DNA of 64,000 bases from Saccharothrix obliqua (lineage in GTDB: Bacteria > Actinomycetota > Actinomycetes > Mycobacteriales > Pseudonocardiaceae): positions 62,001 to 126,000 of the forward strand of contig NZ_JAHXGQ010000004.1 of NCBI RefSeq assembly GCF_019375475.1, given 5' to 3'. Every line of letters begins with the position of its first letter. The first letter of the stretch is position 1. Position numbers and translations under genes: made by a program. Below the pieces are notes generated by a model, which was given only the letters and a program-made list of their open reading frames with translations, ran no database searches and had not been told where the DNA came from. Shown in pieces: positions 31,871 through 40,527 of this stretch.

Positions 31871-32133
31871 GAACGCTCCTCTGGTCGGTGTCCCTTCCGG
31901 GCGGCCCCCGGTGCCGGCCGCCGAACCCGGCGCACAGCCTCGCAGTCGCGCGCGGTGGGTGGCGACGGCCGTTGGGGTGCGTGCCCGAGGCGAAAGGGTG
32001 AACGATCCCTTACCTTGGGCCACGTGTGCGCCCTGACACGTCTGACCAGGGCGAATGAGCACGTAAAATCGGTTCAGCATCGGTCGCGGTCAACGCCGAC
32101 ACGGGACGCCTCCACCCTGCCCATGGGAGATAG

Positions 32134-33357
32134 ATGACCGCCGTCACCACCGAACCCACCACGCCCACCGCACGCGGCGGCGTGGCCGCCATGTCGGCCC
32201 TGGCGCTCGGCGGGTTCGCCATCGGCACCACCGAGTTCGCCACCATGGGGCTGCTGCCGCAGGTGGCCGACACGTTCGACATCTCGATACCCACCGCCGG
32301 CCACGCGATCAGCCTCTACGCGCTCGGCGTCGTGGTGGGCGCGCCGCTCATCGCGGGCCTGGCGGCGAAGCTGCCCCGCAAGGGTCTGCTGCTCGCCCTC
32401 ACCGTCGCGCTCGCCGCGGGCAACGGCCTGTCCGCCGCCGCGCCGAGCGCCGGGACGCTGCTGGCCGCCCGCTTCCTCTCCGGCCTGCCGCACGGGGCGT
32501 ACTTCGGCATCGCCGCCGTGGTGGCGGTGCGACTCGTGCCACCGGAGCGGCGCGGCACCGCCGTCGCCCGGATCATGGTCGGGCTCACCCTGGCCAACCT
32601 GGTCGGCGTCCCCGTCGCGACCGCCGCCGGGCAGCAGGTCGGGTGGCGTGCCGCCTACGTCGCGGTGGCCCTGATCGCCGCGGCCACGACGCTGGCGCTG
32701 GCGAAGTGGCTGCCACCGGTACCCGCCACGCACAACGCGGGCGTGGCCGCCGAGCTGCGTGCCTTCCGCCGTCCTCAAGTGTGGTTCGCGCTGCTCACCG
32801 GCATGGTCGGGTTCGGCGGCATGTTCGCCGTCTACTCCTACATCTCACCGCTCACCACCGAGGTCGCCGGTCTGCCCGCCGGCGCGGTGCCGTGGGTGCT
32901 GGCCGTGTTCGGGCTCGGCATGACGCTCGGCGCGGCGGTCGGCGGCCGGTTCGTGGACCGCTCGGTGATGGGCGCCGTCTTCGGGGCGCTGGTGACGGTC
33001 ACCGTCGTCCTGACCGTCTTCGGGTTGACCGCGGCGCAGCCCGCGGCGGCGGTCGCGTCGGTGTTCCTGCTCGGGTTCGCGTCGCAGGTGCTGGCGTCGG
33101 CGTTGCAGGTCCGGCTGATGGACGCCTCGCCGGACGCGCCGTCGCTCGCCTCGTCGTCCAACCACTCGGCGCTGAACATCGCCAACGGCGCGGGCGCGTG
33201 GCTCGGCGGGCTGGCGATCTCCGCCGGGTGGGGCTTCGCGGCCACGGCGTGGGTGGGGGTCGCGCTCAGCCTCGCCGGCCTGGTCGTGGCCACCACGTCC
33301 GTGCTGGTTGACCGGCGTGCCGAAAAAATCTTGCCTCACCGGGAACAGCAAAGTTGA
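32134..33357 (+). CDS. MFS transporter, DHA1 family (AraJ/CmlR-like)
   Basis: A 407-aa, 12-helix drug/metabolite:H+ antiporter. The N-terminus [23 protein letters not shown] is the hallmark of the AraJ/Bcr-like DHA1 branch. It is followed by [25 protein letters not shown] (motif A region) and [26 protein letters not shown] precedes ATG 32134 by 3 nt. The gene is divergent from the P450, with about 260 bp between them and nothing else obvious there. Likely exports a small hydrophilic compound; identity unknown. Confidence 0.88.
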   Translation: MTAVTTEPTTPTARGGVAAMSALALGGFAIGTTEFATMGLLPQVADTFDISIPTAGHAISLYALGVVVGAPLIAGLAAKLPRKGLLLALTVALAAGNGLSAAAPSAGTLLAARFLSGLPHGAYFGIAAVVAVRLVPPERRGTAVARIMVGLTLANLVGVPVATAAGQQVGWRAAYVAVALIAAATTLALAKWLPPVPATHNAGVAAELRAFRRPQVWFALLTGMVGFGGMFAVYSYISPLTTEVAGLPAGAVPWVLAVFGLGMTLGAAVGGRFVDRSVMGAVFGALVTVTVVLTVFGLTAAQPAAAVASVFLLGFASQVLASALQVRLMDASPDAPSLASSSNHSALNIANGAGAWLGGLAISAGWGFAATAWVGVALSLAGLVVATTSVLVDRRAEKILPHREQQS

Positions 33358-33373
33358 GCCGTGCGTTGTCAAG
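33353..33373 (+). promoter_or_regulatory. HAIR-like box (HspR operator) upstream of hsp20
   Basis: Half-sites TTGAG (33354-33358) and TCAAG (33369-33373) have exactly the spacing of the HspR-associated inverted repeat CTTGAGT-N7-ACTCAAG; 10 of 14 conserved positions match. It overlaps the stop codon of the preceding MFS gene and lies 54 nt before the hsp20 start. Confidence 0.55.
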
Positions 33374-33427
33374 GGTGAGCGGCGGACGAGACCGCCGGAA
33401 CCGAGAGGTGTGGAAGGAGTGGCGACG

Positions 33428-33853
33428 ATGTTGATGCGCACCGACCCGTTCCGCGAGCTGGACCGGCTGACCCAGCAGTTCTTCGGGACCAACGGGACGG
33501 CGACGCGTCCCGCGGCCATGCCGATGGACGCCTACCGCGACGGTGAGGAGTTCGTCGTGCAGTTCGACCTGCCGGGTGTGCGGCCGGACTCGATCGACCT
33601 CGACGTCGAGCGCAACGTGCTGACCGTGCGTGCCGAGCGCCCCGCGACCACCGACCGCGAGTACCAGGTGGCCGAGCGCCCGCGCGGTGTCTTCAGCCGG
33701 CAGCTGTTCCTGGGCGACTCCCTGGACACCGAGCGCATCCGGGCGAACTTCGAGGCGGGCGTGCTGACCCTGCGCGTGCCGATCGCCGAGCGCGCCAAGC
33801 CGCGCAAGATCTCGATCACCGCGGAGTCCGAGCCCAAGGAGATCAACGCCTGA
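33428..33853 (+). CDS. Small heat-shock protein, Hsp20/alpha-crystallin family
   Basis: A 141-aa ATP-independent chaperone that forms oligomers and holds unfolded proteins. The N-terminus [15 protein letters not shown] is typical of actinobacterial Hsp18/Acr2. The alpha-crystallin domain (~35-130) contains [30 protein letters not shown] and the GVLTLRVPI motif. ATG 33428 is chosen over upstream starts because AAGGAG lies 8 nt before it. A HAIR-like element upstream suggests repression by HspR and heat induction. A strong terminator follows. Confidence 0.93.
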   Translation: MLMRTDPFRELDRLTQQFFGTNGTATRPAAMPMDAYRDGEEFVVQFDLPGVRPDSIDLDVERNVLTVRAERPATTDREYQVAERPRGVFSRQLFLGDSLDTERIRANFEAGVLTLRVPIAERAKPRKISITAESEPKEINA

Positions 33854-33858
33854 CGCAC

Positions 33859-33895
33859 CGCGGGCCCGGGGGACGAGTCGTCCCCCGGGCCCGCG
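33859..33895 (+). terminator. Strong terminator after hsp20
   Basis: A perfect 16-bp stem (33859-33874 with 33880-33895) and 5-nt loop begin 6 nt after the hsp20 stop and are followed by TTCCT. It also faces the convergent DUF4082 gene. Confidence 0.88.
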
Positions 33896-33925
33896 TTCCT
33901 CATTCCGGACCGGCGTGCCGGGTGC

Positions 33926-36900
33926 TCACTGCCCGGCAGGCACGAACACCACGTCGACCCAGAAGTTGGTGCCGACCGCCGACACGTTCGGCATCCCCGT
34001 GCCCCCGTACACCGAGGTGACGCCGGTCAACGGCGTCGTCAGCGGCGGCGAGTCGATCCGGTAGCCGTCGAAGTAGCCGCGGTTGCGGGCCGGGTGCATC
34101 TGCGGCGTGTAGCTCGCCACGTACGTCGTCCCGGCCGTCACCGGCACCGGATCCGTGAACGTCAGGGTCTCCCAACTGCTTCCCGTCCCTTCGTTGGTGA
34201 ACGTGCCGGTCGCCAACCGCGTGCCGTTCTCCGCCCACAGCGAGCCGGTGTGCGTGCCCTCGTTCCACGGCGTCCGGTAGAAGCGGACCCCGGTGACGGT
34301 GCCGTTCACCGTGGGCGAGAAGCGGATGCCGACGTTGTAGAAGTACGTGAACGGCTCCCAGTCCAACGCCGGCGTGATCGCGTCGCTGAACAACGTGCAC
34401 GGGCACGCCTGCGTCACGGTGGTGGTGAAGCGCCACGTGCGTGCCGTGGGTTCGTAGTTCGCCGTTTCGTCGGCCGCCCGGATCGTTGCCGTGTGCCGTG
34501 TGTTCGCCGACAGCCGCGCCTTGGGCGTCCACACGACGGTGTGCCCGTCGGGCGTTCGGGTCAGGGTGCCGGCGATCCGCGCGCCACCGCCGTCGGTCAC
34601 CGTCACGGTGGTGTTCGCCAGGTCCACCGGCTCGTCGTACGTCGCCGTCACCGGACCGTTCAGGTCGACCTCGGTGGCGTCGTCCAGCGGCGTGTGACTG
34701 GCGTGCACGGGCGGCACGACGTCACCGCTGAACGTGTACACCACGTCCACCCAGTAGTGGTTGCCGTCGTAGCTGGTCGTCGGGAACACGCCGCCCGCGC
34801 CGTAGAGGCCGTTGGGGCTGTCCCACGCGTGCCGCGGCGCGTTCAACGGCGGCGAGTTCACCTCCCTGGGCTGGAAGTACGCGTTCTGGATCATGTACCG
34901 GCCGTCGGGCGCGGTGTACGACGCCACGTAGATCTGGTTGGCGCGGATGTCCACCGGGGTCGCGAAGGTCAGCGTCTGCCAGCCCGTCGCGGTCTCGTCG
35001 GTGAACGTGCCGGTCGCCAGGCGCGTGCCCGTGGCGTTCCAGAGGGAGCCGGTGTGACCACCGCCCATCCCCGCGCCCTTGTAGAACCGCACGCCGGTCA
35101 CCTGGCCGTTGTAGGTGGCCTTGAACCGGACGCCGAGTTCGGCCGCCGCCTCGGCGCTCGCCAGTTGCGCCGGCGTGGTCGCCGTGCTGAACAACGAGCA
35201 CGGGCAGGCGGCGAAGGACTCCGTGGTGAACCGCCACTCCGCGGTCGACGCGGTGGTGTTGCCGTTGACGTCCGCGGCGAGCGCGTGCGCCGTGTACGCG
35301 GTACCCGCGATCAGCTTGCCGCGGGGAGTCCACGTGACGGTCTTCTGGTCGTCGGACAGCACGAACGTGCCGTCCAGCCGCACACCACCCGGGTCGGTCA
35401 GCCACACCTGCGGCGACGCCGGGTCGATCGGTTCGCTGTAGGTCAACGACACCGTGTTGCCCACGGGCACAGCAGCGGCGTCCGGTGCGGGCGTGTGCGC
35501 CGCCACGGTGGGCGGCGTCGTGTCGCCGTTGAGGCCGTTCCGGTAGATCGCGTCCACCCAGTAGTTGTTCCGGTTGTAGCTGCCGGTCGGGAACCCGCCG
35601 CCGTAGCGGTACACGCCGTTGCCGCCGTCCTCGCCGTCCGCGAGCGCCCGTACGCCGCCGTAGCCCTGCTGGGTCTCGAAGTACCCGGTGTCGACGGAGT
35701 AGTGGCCGTTGGGCGCGTAGTACGACACGACGTACGTGGTGTTCGCCTGCACGACAACCGGGTTGAGGAAGGTCAGGGTCTGCCAGCCGGTGGTGGTCTC
35801 GTCGGTGAACGTGCCGGTCGCCAGCAGCAGCCCGGTGGCCGACCACAGGGAACCGGTGTGCGTGCCGGTGTTGCCCGAGCCCTTGAAGAACCGCACGCCG
35901 AGCACCTCGCCGCGCCCGCTGAACCGGACCTTCGTCCCCACCTCCACGGCCGCCGCGTCCGCGGAGGCCGCCTCGGTCGGGCGGGCGAAGTCGTCCCACA
36001 CCGTGCACGGGCAGTTCACGGCGCGCGGCGCGCCGGTGGTGAACACCCAGCTGTGCTCGGCCGCCTGGTTGCCCGCCGCGTCCCGCGCCCGGACGCGCAC
36101 CGCGTACGCGGTGGCCGCCGCGAGCGCCGCGGCGGGGGTGAACCTCGCGGTGGTGCCGCCGGTGACGACCGTCGTGCCGGCGACCGGACCCTGGGGACCG
36201 GTGACGGTGAACTCCACCGACGACTGGTCCAGCACCTCGTCGTAGGTGGCGGTCACGGCGTCGGTGAGGGCGATGCTGCCCGCGCCGCCGACCGGCGTGG
36301 TCGCGGTGACGCCGGGCGCGCGGGTGTCGGCGCCCGACTCGGTCGCCCACACGACGTCCACCCAGTAGTTCGCGTGCCGGGCGCTGCGGTCCGGGAAGCC
36401 CGCGCCGGACCGGAACACGCCGTTGCCGCTCTCCGGGAGCGACTGCTCGCCGGTCAACGGCTCCACGTGCCGCGCGGACTGGGCGAAGTAGTCGGTGTCG
36501 GCGGAGAAGTGCCCGGTCGGCGACAGGTACGACACCACGTAGGTCTGGTTGCCGCTCACCTCCACCGCCGAGGGGAAGGTCAGGGTCTGCCAGCCGCTCG
36601 CCGTCTCGTCGGTGAACGTGCCGGTGGCCAGGCGCGTGCCCGTGGCGGTCCACAGGCTGCCCGTGTGCGTGCCGGTGTTGTTCGGTCCCTTGTAGAACCG
36701 CACGCCGCGCACGAAACCGGCGGACGAGGCCCGCCACCGCAGGCCGAGTTCGAGCGCGGCGCCGTCGGTCAGGTCCGCGTCGCGCGGGGTGTCGGCGTCG
36801 CGCCACAGGCCGCACGGGCAGACGCGGGCGGCGACGGCGACCGTGGCGGAGGCGGTGCTCAGCGGGTTCCGCTGGGCGTCCAGGGCGCGGACCCGCAACT

Positions 36901-37237
36901 CGGCCGCGCCGGACGTCGCCGGCGTGTAGGTGTGGCGCCAGGACGTCGACCCGGCTTCCCGGGTGGCCGCTCCCCACAGCGCGCCACCATCGGTGGAGAC
37001 CTCGACGAACGTGACGGCGGCGGGTTCGGTGACGGTGCCGGAGAACGTGTACGGCGTGCCGACGGTCGCGCCCGCCGGGGTGTCGGTGAACGCCACCACC
37101 GGGGCCGCCGCCGCCGGCTCGGCCTGCGCTCGCGGCGCGGGTACCACTGGGACGAACAGGGCGGCGAGGACCGCGGCGACGACCAGCCGCGTGGTCCCCG
37201 CGCCGGATCTGCGCCGGAACGCACCGGATAAGGACAT
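33926..37237 (-). CDS. Large secreted protein with four DUF4082 modules and Ig-like domains
   Basis: A 1103-aa exported protein. A signal peptide ends near AQA-EP (~38-39) and an Ig-like domain follows. Four DUF4082 modules begin at Cys-Pro-Cys near residues 140, 407, 677 and 945, alternating with SbsA-type Ig-like domains such as PVTATYDEPVDLAN. Each module repeats GVRFYKG, GTHTGSLW, LATGTFTDET and ends NYWVDVVF-like. The repeat unit is about 268 residues. No cell-wall sorting signal or membrane anchor is present, so it is probably released. DUF4082 is often attached to carbohydrate-active proteins, so glycan or surface binding is plausible. ATG 37237 has GGAG 6 nt upstream; the open frame beyond it is not coding. 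Confidence 0.85.
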   Translation of the reverse strand: MSLSGAFRRRSGAGTTRLVVAAVLAALFVPVVPAPRAQAEPAAAAPVVAFTDTPAGATVGTPYTFSGTVTEPAAVTFVEVSTDGGALWGAATREAGSTSWRHTYTPATSGAAELRVRALDAQRNPLSTASATVAVAARVCPCGLWRDADTPRDADLTDGAALELGLRWRASSAGFVRGVRFYKGPNNTGTHTGSLWTATGTRLATGTFTDETASGWQTLTFPSAVEVSGNQTYVVSYLSPTGHFSADTDYFAQSARHVEPLTGEQSLPESGNGVFRSGAGFPDRSARHANYWVDVVWATESGADTRAPGVTATTPVGGAGSIALTDAVTATYDEVLDQSSVEFTVTGPQGPVAGTTVVTGGTTARFTPAAALAAATAYAVRVRARDAAGNQAAEHSWVFTTGAPRAVNCPCTVWDDFARPTEAASADAAAVEVGTKVRFSGRGEVLGVRFFKGSGNTGTHTGSLWSATGLLLATGTFTDETTTGWQTLTFLNPVVVQANTTYVVSYYAPNGHYSVDTGYFETQQGYGGVRALADGEDGGNGVYRYGGGFPTGSYNRNNYWVDAIYRNGLNGDTTPPTVAAHTPAPDAAAVPVGNTVSLTYSEPIDPASPQVWLTDPGGVRLDGTFVLSDDQKTVTWTPRGKLIAGTAYTAHALAADVNGNTTASTAEWRFTTESFAACPCSLFSTATTPAQLASAEAAAELGVRFKATYNGQVTGVRFYKGAGMGGGHTGSLWNATGTRLATGTFTDETATGWQTLTFATPVDIRANQIYVASYTAPDGRYMIQNAYFQPREVNSPPLNAPRHAWDSPNGLYGAGGVFPTTSYDGNHYWVDVVYTFSGDVVPPVHASHTPLDDATEVDLNGPVTATYDEPVDLANTTVTVTDGGGARIAGTLTRTPDGHTVVWTPKARLSANTRHTATIRAADETANYEPTARTWRFTTTVTQACPCTLFSDAITPALDWEPFTYFYNVGIRFSPTVNGTVTGVRFYRTPWNEGTHTGSLWAENGTRLATGTFTNEGTGSSWETLTFTDPVPVTAGTTYVASYTPQMHPARNRGYFDGYRIDSPPLTTPLTGVTSVYGGTGMPNVSAVGTNFWVDVVFVPAGQ

Positions 37238-37495
37238 GGGGTTCTCCGCCTCTCGACCGGGGACTCGGACGGTCCCCGGCTCACGGCGGGCATCGGTGGC
37301 GCGGGGCGGGCCGTTACCGCGTGCCCGGACCCGTCCCATCCGCACAACTCCGCTCGGAATGCTTGTGGCACAACGGGTTCCGCTTAACACCACGCGATCA
37401 CTGGGCCACGCGGGCGAGGCGCCGCACTCCGCCGAAGGCGCAGAATTGCGGTGGGTGCGCCACGAGCCCGGCGCCGCGTTTGCCAAGCTGGAGCC

Positions 37496-38329
37496 GTGAC
37501 GATCACCACCGCGCTCGCCGCGCTCGCCGCCGGCACGCCCGACCGGGCCCGTGCCCTGGCGTCCACCGTCCGCACCCCGCTGGGCCGCGCGCTGGCCGCG
37601 TACCTGGCCAGTGACGCGGACGGGACGGTGTACGACCGGCCCGCCGCGTTCCAGGCGTTCATCGAAGGCGGCGGCAACGTCGGGCTGTACCGGGCCGTGA
37701 GCCGGGCGCTCAACGACCTCTACGACCGGGTGCGGCCGAAAACGCTGCTGGACGTCGGCTGCGGCGACGGCCGGGCGCTGCTGCCCGCGCTCGGCCACCA
37801 CCGGCCCCGCCTCACCCTGGTGGAGCCGTCGGCCGCGTTGCTGGGCACCGCCGTGCGCGGCGTGCCGGACGGCATCCGGCTGGACGCCCGCAACACCCGG
37901 GTCGAGGACTTCCTCGCCGACGCCGAGGGCCGCTTCGACGTGGCGCAGTCGACGTTCGCCCTGCACACCCTGCCGCACGAGGACCGGGACGGCGTCCTGG
38001 CCGCGCTCGCGCCCGCGGTGGGCAAGCTCGCCCTGGTCGAGTTCGACGTGCCGGACCTGACGCCGGACGAGCGGTTCGAGTTCCTGGCGGCGACCTACGA
38101 GCGCGGGCTCGCCGAGTACGACGCCGACCGGGACCTGGTGGCGCAGGGCTTCCTGATGCCGGTGCTCACCGGGCAGCTCCTGCCCGGCGCGGTCCGCTCC
38201 ACGTGGGAGCAGCCCGCCACGGCCTGGGCCGCCCAGGTGGCGCGGGCCGGGTTCCGGGACGTCCGGATCACGCCGCTGCACGACTACTGGTCCTCCCCCG
38301 CTTTCCTGCTCACCGCCTCCGGTTCCTGA
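37496..38329 (+). CDS. Class I SAM-dependent methyltransferase
   Basis: A 277-aa methyltransferase with the SAM-binding motif LLDVGCGDGRALLPAL (~82-97), acidic residue in LTLVEPS and the post-motif FDVAQSTFALHTLPHEDR. The protein would methylate a small molecule; the N-terminal ~60 residues are an extra helical cap. GTG 37496 is the probable start, although GGAG stands only 2 nt upstream, so a slightly different start is possible. No neighbour identifies the substrate. The 258 bp before it contain only the divergent promoter region. Confidence 0.82.
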   Translation: MTITTALAALAAGTPDRARALASTVRTPLGRALAAYLASDADGTVYDRPAAFQAFIEGGGNVGLYRAVSRALNDLYDRVRPKTLLDVGCGDGRALLPALGHHRPRLTLVEPSAALLGTAVRGVPDGIRLDARNTRVEDFLADAEGRFDVAQSTFALHTLPHEDRDGVLAALAPAVGKLALVEFDVPDLTPDERFEFLAATYERGLAEYDADRDLVAQGFLMPVLTGQLLPGAVRSTWEQPATAWAAQVARAGFRDVRITPLHDYWSSPAFLLTASGS

Positions 38330-38896
38330 CCGGCGCTGCGGGATCCCGATCAGAGGTTCCGCGAGCGGTGCGCGTGCCGCGGTCACGCGCTGTCGCGGGA
38401 AATGGCCGCCGCCCGCCCGCCGCCGCCCGCCGGTTCGGCGTGCGGACCGGCCGGAACCGGTGCAACCGACCGCCGCGAACGCCGCGCCGGAATGCGGCAA
38501 GCGGGTGCCGGTCGGTGCGTTCCCGACCGCGGTGGCGTGGCGGTGCGGCGGGCACTCGTCGTGACGGCGAACCGCCGCCCGCTGCGCCGTTCTGGTGTCG
38601 CGGTCGCCGTGCGCGGTGCTCCGCGCGCCGCCGGCGAGGGCGTCCGAATACGGTGCGTCCCGCGGAAATCGGAAATTCGCCGAATCGGGTCGACCTCGCC
38701 GCGCCAACCGGAGCAGTCACCGGCCGGACGCACCCCCTACCCATTCGGGCGACTGTACACGGTCAAATAGCCGGTGCTAGCGTCGTCCCCGGTCGCGACC
38801 AGGAATATTGCGCACCGAACGAATTGTCTCCGGGTATTTCTCTTTCGCCGGCGCCATCGCGCATCGGCGTGCACCGCACGAGGAGAGCACTCTTCC
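38330..38896. other. Long intergenic region before the GPP methyltransferase
   Basis: About 570 bp without a convincing gene; open frames here are Arg/Pro/Ala-rich and have no domain. Its last 150 bp are less GC-rich and carry the candidate promoter listed separately. Confidence 0.55.
38754..38783 (+). promoter_or_regulatory. Candidate promoter of the GPP methyltransferase gene
   Basis: TGTACA (38754-38759) and TAGCGT (38778-38783) are separated by 18 nt, about 110 nt before the start codon. Fits a SigA/HrdB-like promoter; unproven. Confidence 0.35.
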
Positions 38897-39760
38897 ATGA
38901 CCACAGTCGCACCCGGTGTGCTGCGCACCGACTACCAGCGTTCCGTCGCGGCGTACTGGAACGCCGAGCGGGATCCGGTGAACATCCGGCTCGGCGAGGT
39001 CGACGGCATCTACCACCACCACTACGGACTGGGCCCGTACGACGAGTCCGTGCTGGCCGGCCCGGAGGAGACGCGGGACGCGCGGGTGATCGCCGAGCTG
39101 CACCGGCTGGAGACCGCGCAGGCGAACGTGCTGCTCGACCGGTTCGCGGGCACCGGGCCGGACCACCGGCTGCTGGACGGCGGCTCCGGCCGCGGCGGCA
39201 CCAGCATCATGGCGAACCAGCGGTACGGCTGCCGGGTCGACGGCGTGTCCATCTCCGAGAAACAGGTCGAATTCGCCAACGAGCAGGCGGCGAAGTGGGA
39301 GGTCGCGGACCAGGTCCGCTTCCACTTCCGGAACATGCTCGACACCGGTTTCGAGAGCGGCTCCTTCCGCGGTGTGTGGACCAACGAAACCACCATGTAC
39401 GTGGACTTGTTCGAGCTGTTCAGCGAATTCTCGCGGCTGCTGGAGCACGGCGGCCGGTACGTGTGCATCACCGGCTGCTACAACGACGTGACCGGCGGCC
39501 GGTCGAAGGCGGTCAGCCAGATCGACGAGCGCTACACGTGCAGCGTCCACCCGCGCAGCGCGTACTTCAAAGCGCTCACCGCGAACAACCTGGTGCCGAT
39601 CGAGGTGGTCGACCTGACGCCGGACACCATTCCGTACTGGGAATTGCGGGAGAAGTCGTCGGTGGCGACCGGCGTGGAGGAGTCGTTCCTCACCGCGTAC
39701 CGCGAGGGCAGCTTCCACTACCTGCTGATCGTGGCCGACCGCGTGCGCGGCCGGATCTGA
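38897..39760 (+). CDS. Geranyl diphosphate 2-C-methyltransferase-like protein
   Basis: A 287-aa SAM-dependent methyltransferase closely resembling GPP C-methyltransferase, the first enzyme of 2-methylisoborneol (earthy odour) biosynthesis. Markers are YWNAERDPVNIRLGEVDGIY, HHHYGLGPYD, the SAM motif LLDGGSGRGGTS (~92-103; relatives have DAGCGRGG), VSISEKQVEFANEQAAKW, FHFRNMLDTGFE and TITGCYND-like ITGCYNDVTGG. ATG 38897 with AGGAG ~11 nt upstream starts the conserved protein. The usual partner, 2-methylisoborneol synthase, is not adjacent: upstream is a different methyltransferase and downstream a GNAT gene. It may work with a terpene cyclase elsewhere. Confidence 0.88.
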   Translation: MTTVAPGVLRTDYQRSVAAYWNAERDPVNIRLGEVDGIYHHHYGLGPYDESVLAGPEETRDARVIAELHRLETAQANVLLDRFAGTGPDHRLLDGGSGRGGTSIMANQRYGCRVDGVSISEKQVEFANEQAAKWEVADQVRFHFRNMLDTGFESGSFRGVWTNETTMYVDLFELFSEFSRLLEHGGRYVCITGCYNDVTGGRSKAVSQIDERYTCSVHPRSAYFKALTANNLVPIEVVDLTPDTIPYWELREKSSVATGVEESFLTAYREGSFHYLLIVADRVRGRI

Positions 39761-39786
39761 CCGGGGAGCGCGCGCACCGCTCACCG

Positions 39787-39830
39787 GCCGGGCCGCCGCC
39801 CGCCCTCCTCGGGTGGAGCGCCGGCCCGGC
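39787..39830. terminator. Hairpin between convergent methyltransferase and GNAT genes
   Basis: GCCGGGCCG (39787-39795) pairs with CGGCCCGGC (39822-39830); the 26-nt interior can pair weakly. Placed between two stops, it could end both transcripts. Confidence 0.45.
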
Positions 39831-39859
39831 TCGCGGCGGTGCGGCGGCTTGTTCCGCGG

Positions 39860-40381
39860 TCAGCCGGCCGTCGTCGCGGGTGCGACCCGGTCCGCGAGGA
39901 GCTGACCCGGCCACTCGCCGACCTCGAACCGCCGGACGGGCGTGAAGCCGTTGCCCTCGTAGTAGCGGACCAGGCGGCCGTCACCGCCCGCGTAGCAGTC
40001 GACGCGCACCAGCTCGACGCCCAGCCGCCGGGCCTGCTCGCGCGCGTGGTCCAGCAACGCCGACCCGACGCCGCGCCCGGTGAACGAGCGCGACGTGACC
40101 AGCAGCGTCACGTACAGCTCGGGTTCGTCCGCCGCGGACACGTAGTCGGGCGGTTCGGGCGCGTGGGTGAGCACGCCCGCCGGTTCACCCCCGACCTCGG
40201 CCACCCACACCTCGTGGTCGCGCAACCGGTCGGCGATCCGCGTCGTCCGCCCCTCGTCCGCCGAGAACGGCTCGCTGCCCCACTGCCCGGTGCGGCCGGA
40301 GGCGTCCAGCCACGCCACCGCGCCGTCCAGCATCGCCATGACCGCCGGCAGGTCGTCCGGTCCGCCTCGACGGATCTCCAC
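39860..40381 (-). CDS. GNAT-family N-acetyltransferase
   Basis: A 173-aa acetyl-CoA-dependent acetyltransferase. The acetyl-CoA loop is SFTGRGVGSALLDHAREQA, and YYEGNGFTPVRRFEV forms the typical C-terminal strand-helix. GTG 40381 (VEIRRGGPDDLPAV) is chosen because GGAGG lies 8 nt before it; the GTG immediately upstream is also possible. It stands alone, convergent with the GPP methyltransferase gene. Substrate unknown. Confidence 0.87.
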   Translation of the reverse strand: MEIRRGGPDDLPAVMAMLDGAVAWLDASGRTGQWGSEPFSADEGRTTRIADRLRDHEVWVAEVGGEPAGVLTHAPEPPDYVSAADEPELYVTLLVTSRSFTGRGVGSALLDHAREQARRLGVELVRVDCYAGGDGRLVRYYEGNGFTPVRRFEVGEWPGQLLADRVAPATTAG

Positions 40382-40527
40382 CACGTGCTCCTCCTGCTCC
40401 TGGTTCCTGCCGCCGACTCTACGTGCGGCGAGCACGCGGACGATCAAGCACGCCCGCCGAAAACCACTCCCGCGCCGCAGATCGATCAAGTAAAATCCGC
40501 GTCAAGACCTTGGACGAGGGGGCGCCC

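Noticed and set aside
37238-38707. 490-codon upstream extension of the DUF4082 reading frame
   Set aside because: It lies antisense to the methyltransferase gene; the signal peptide and ribosome site place the start at 37237.
38402-38770. Open frame of 122 codons upstream of the GPP methyltransferase gene
   Set aside because: Arg/Pro/Ala-rich composition typical of chance frames in GC-rich DNA; it covers the likely promoter.
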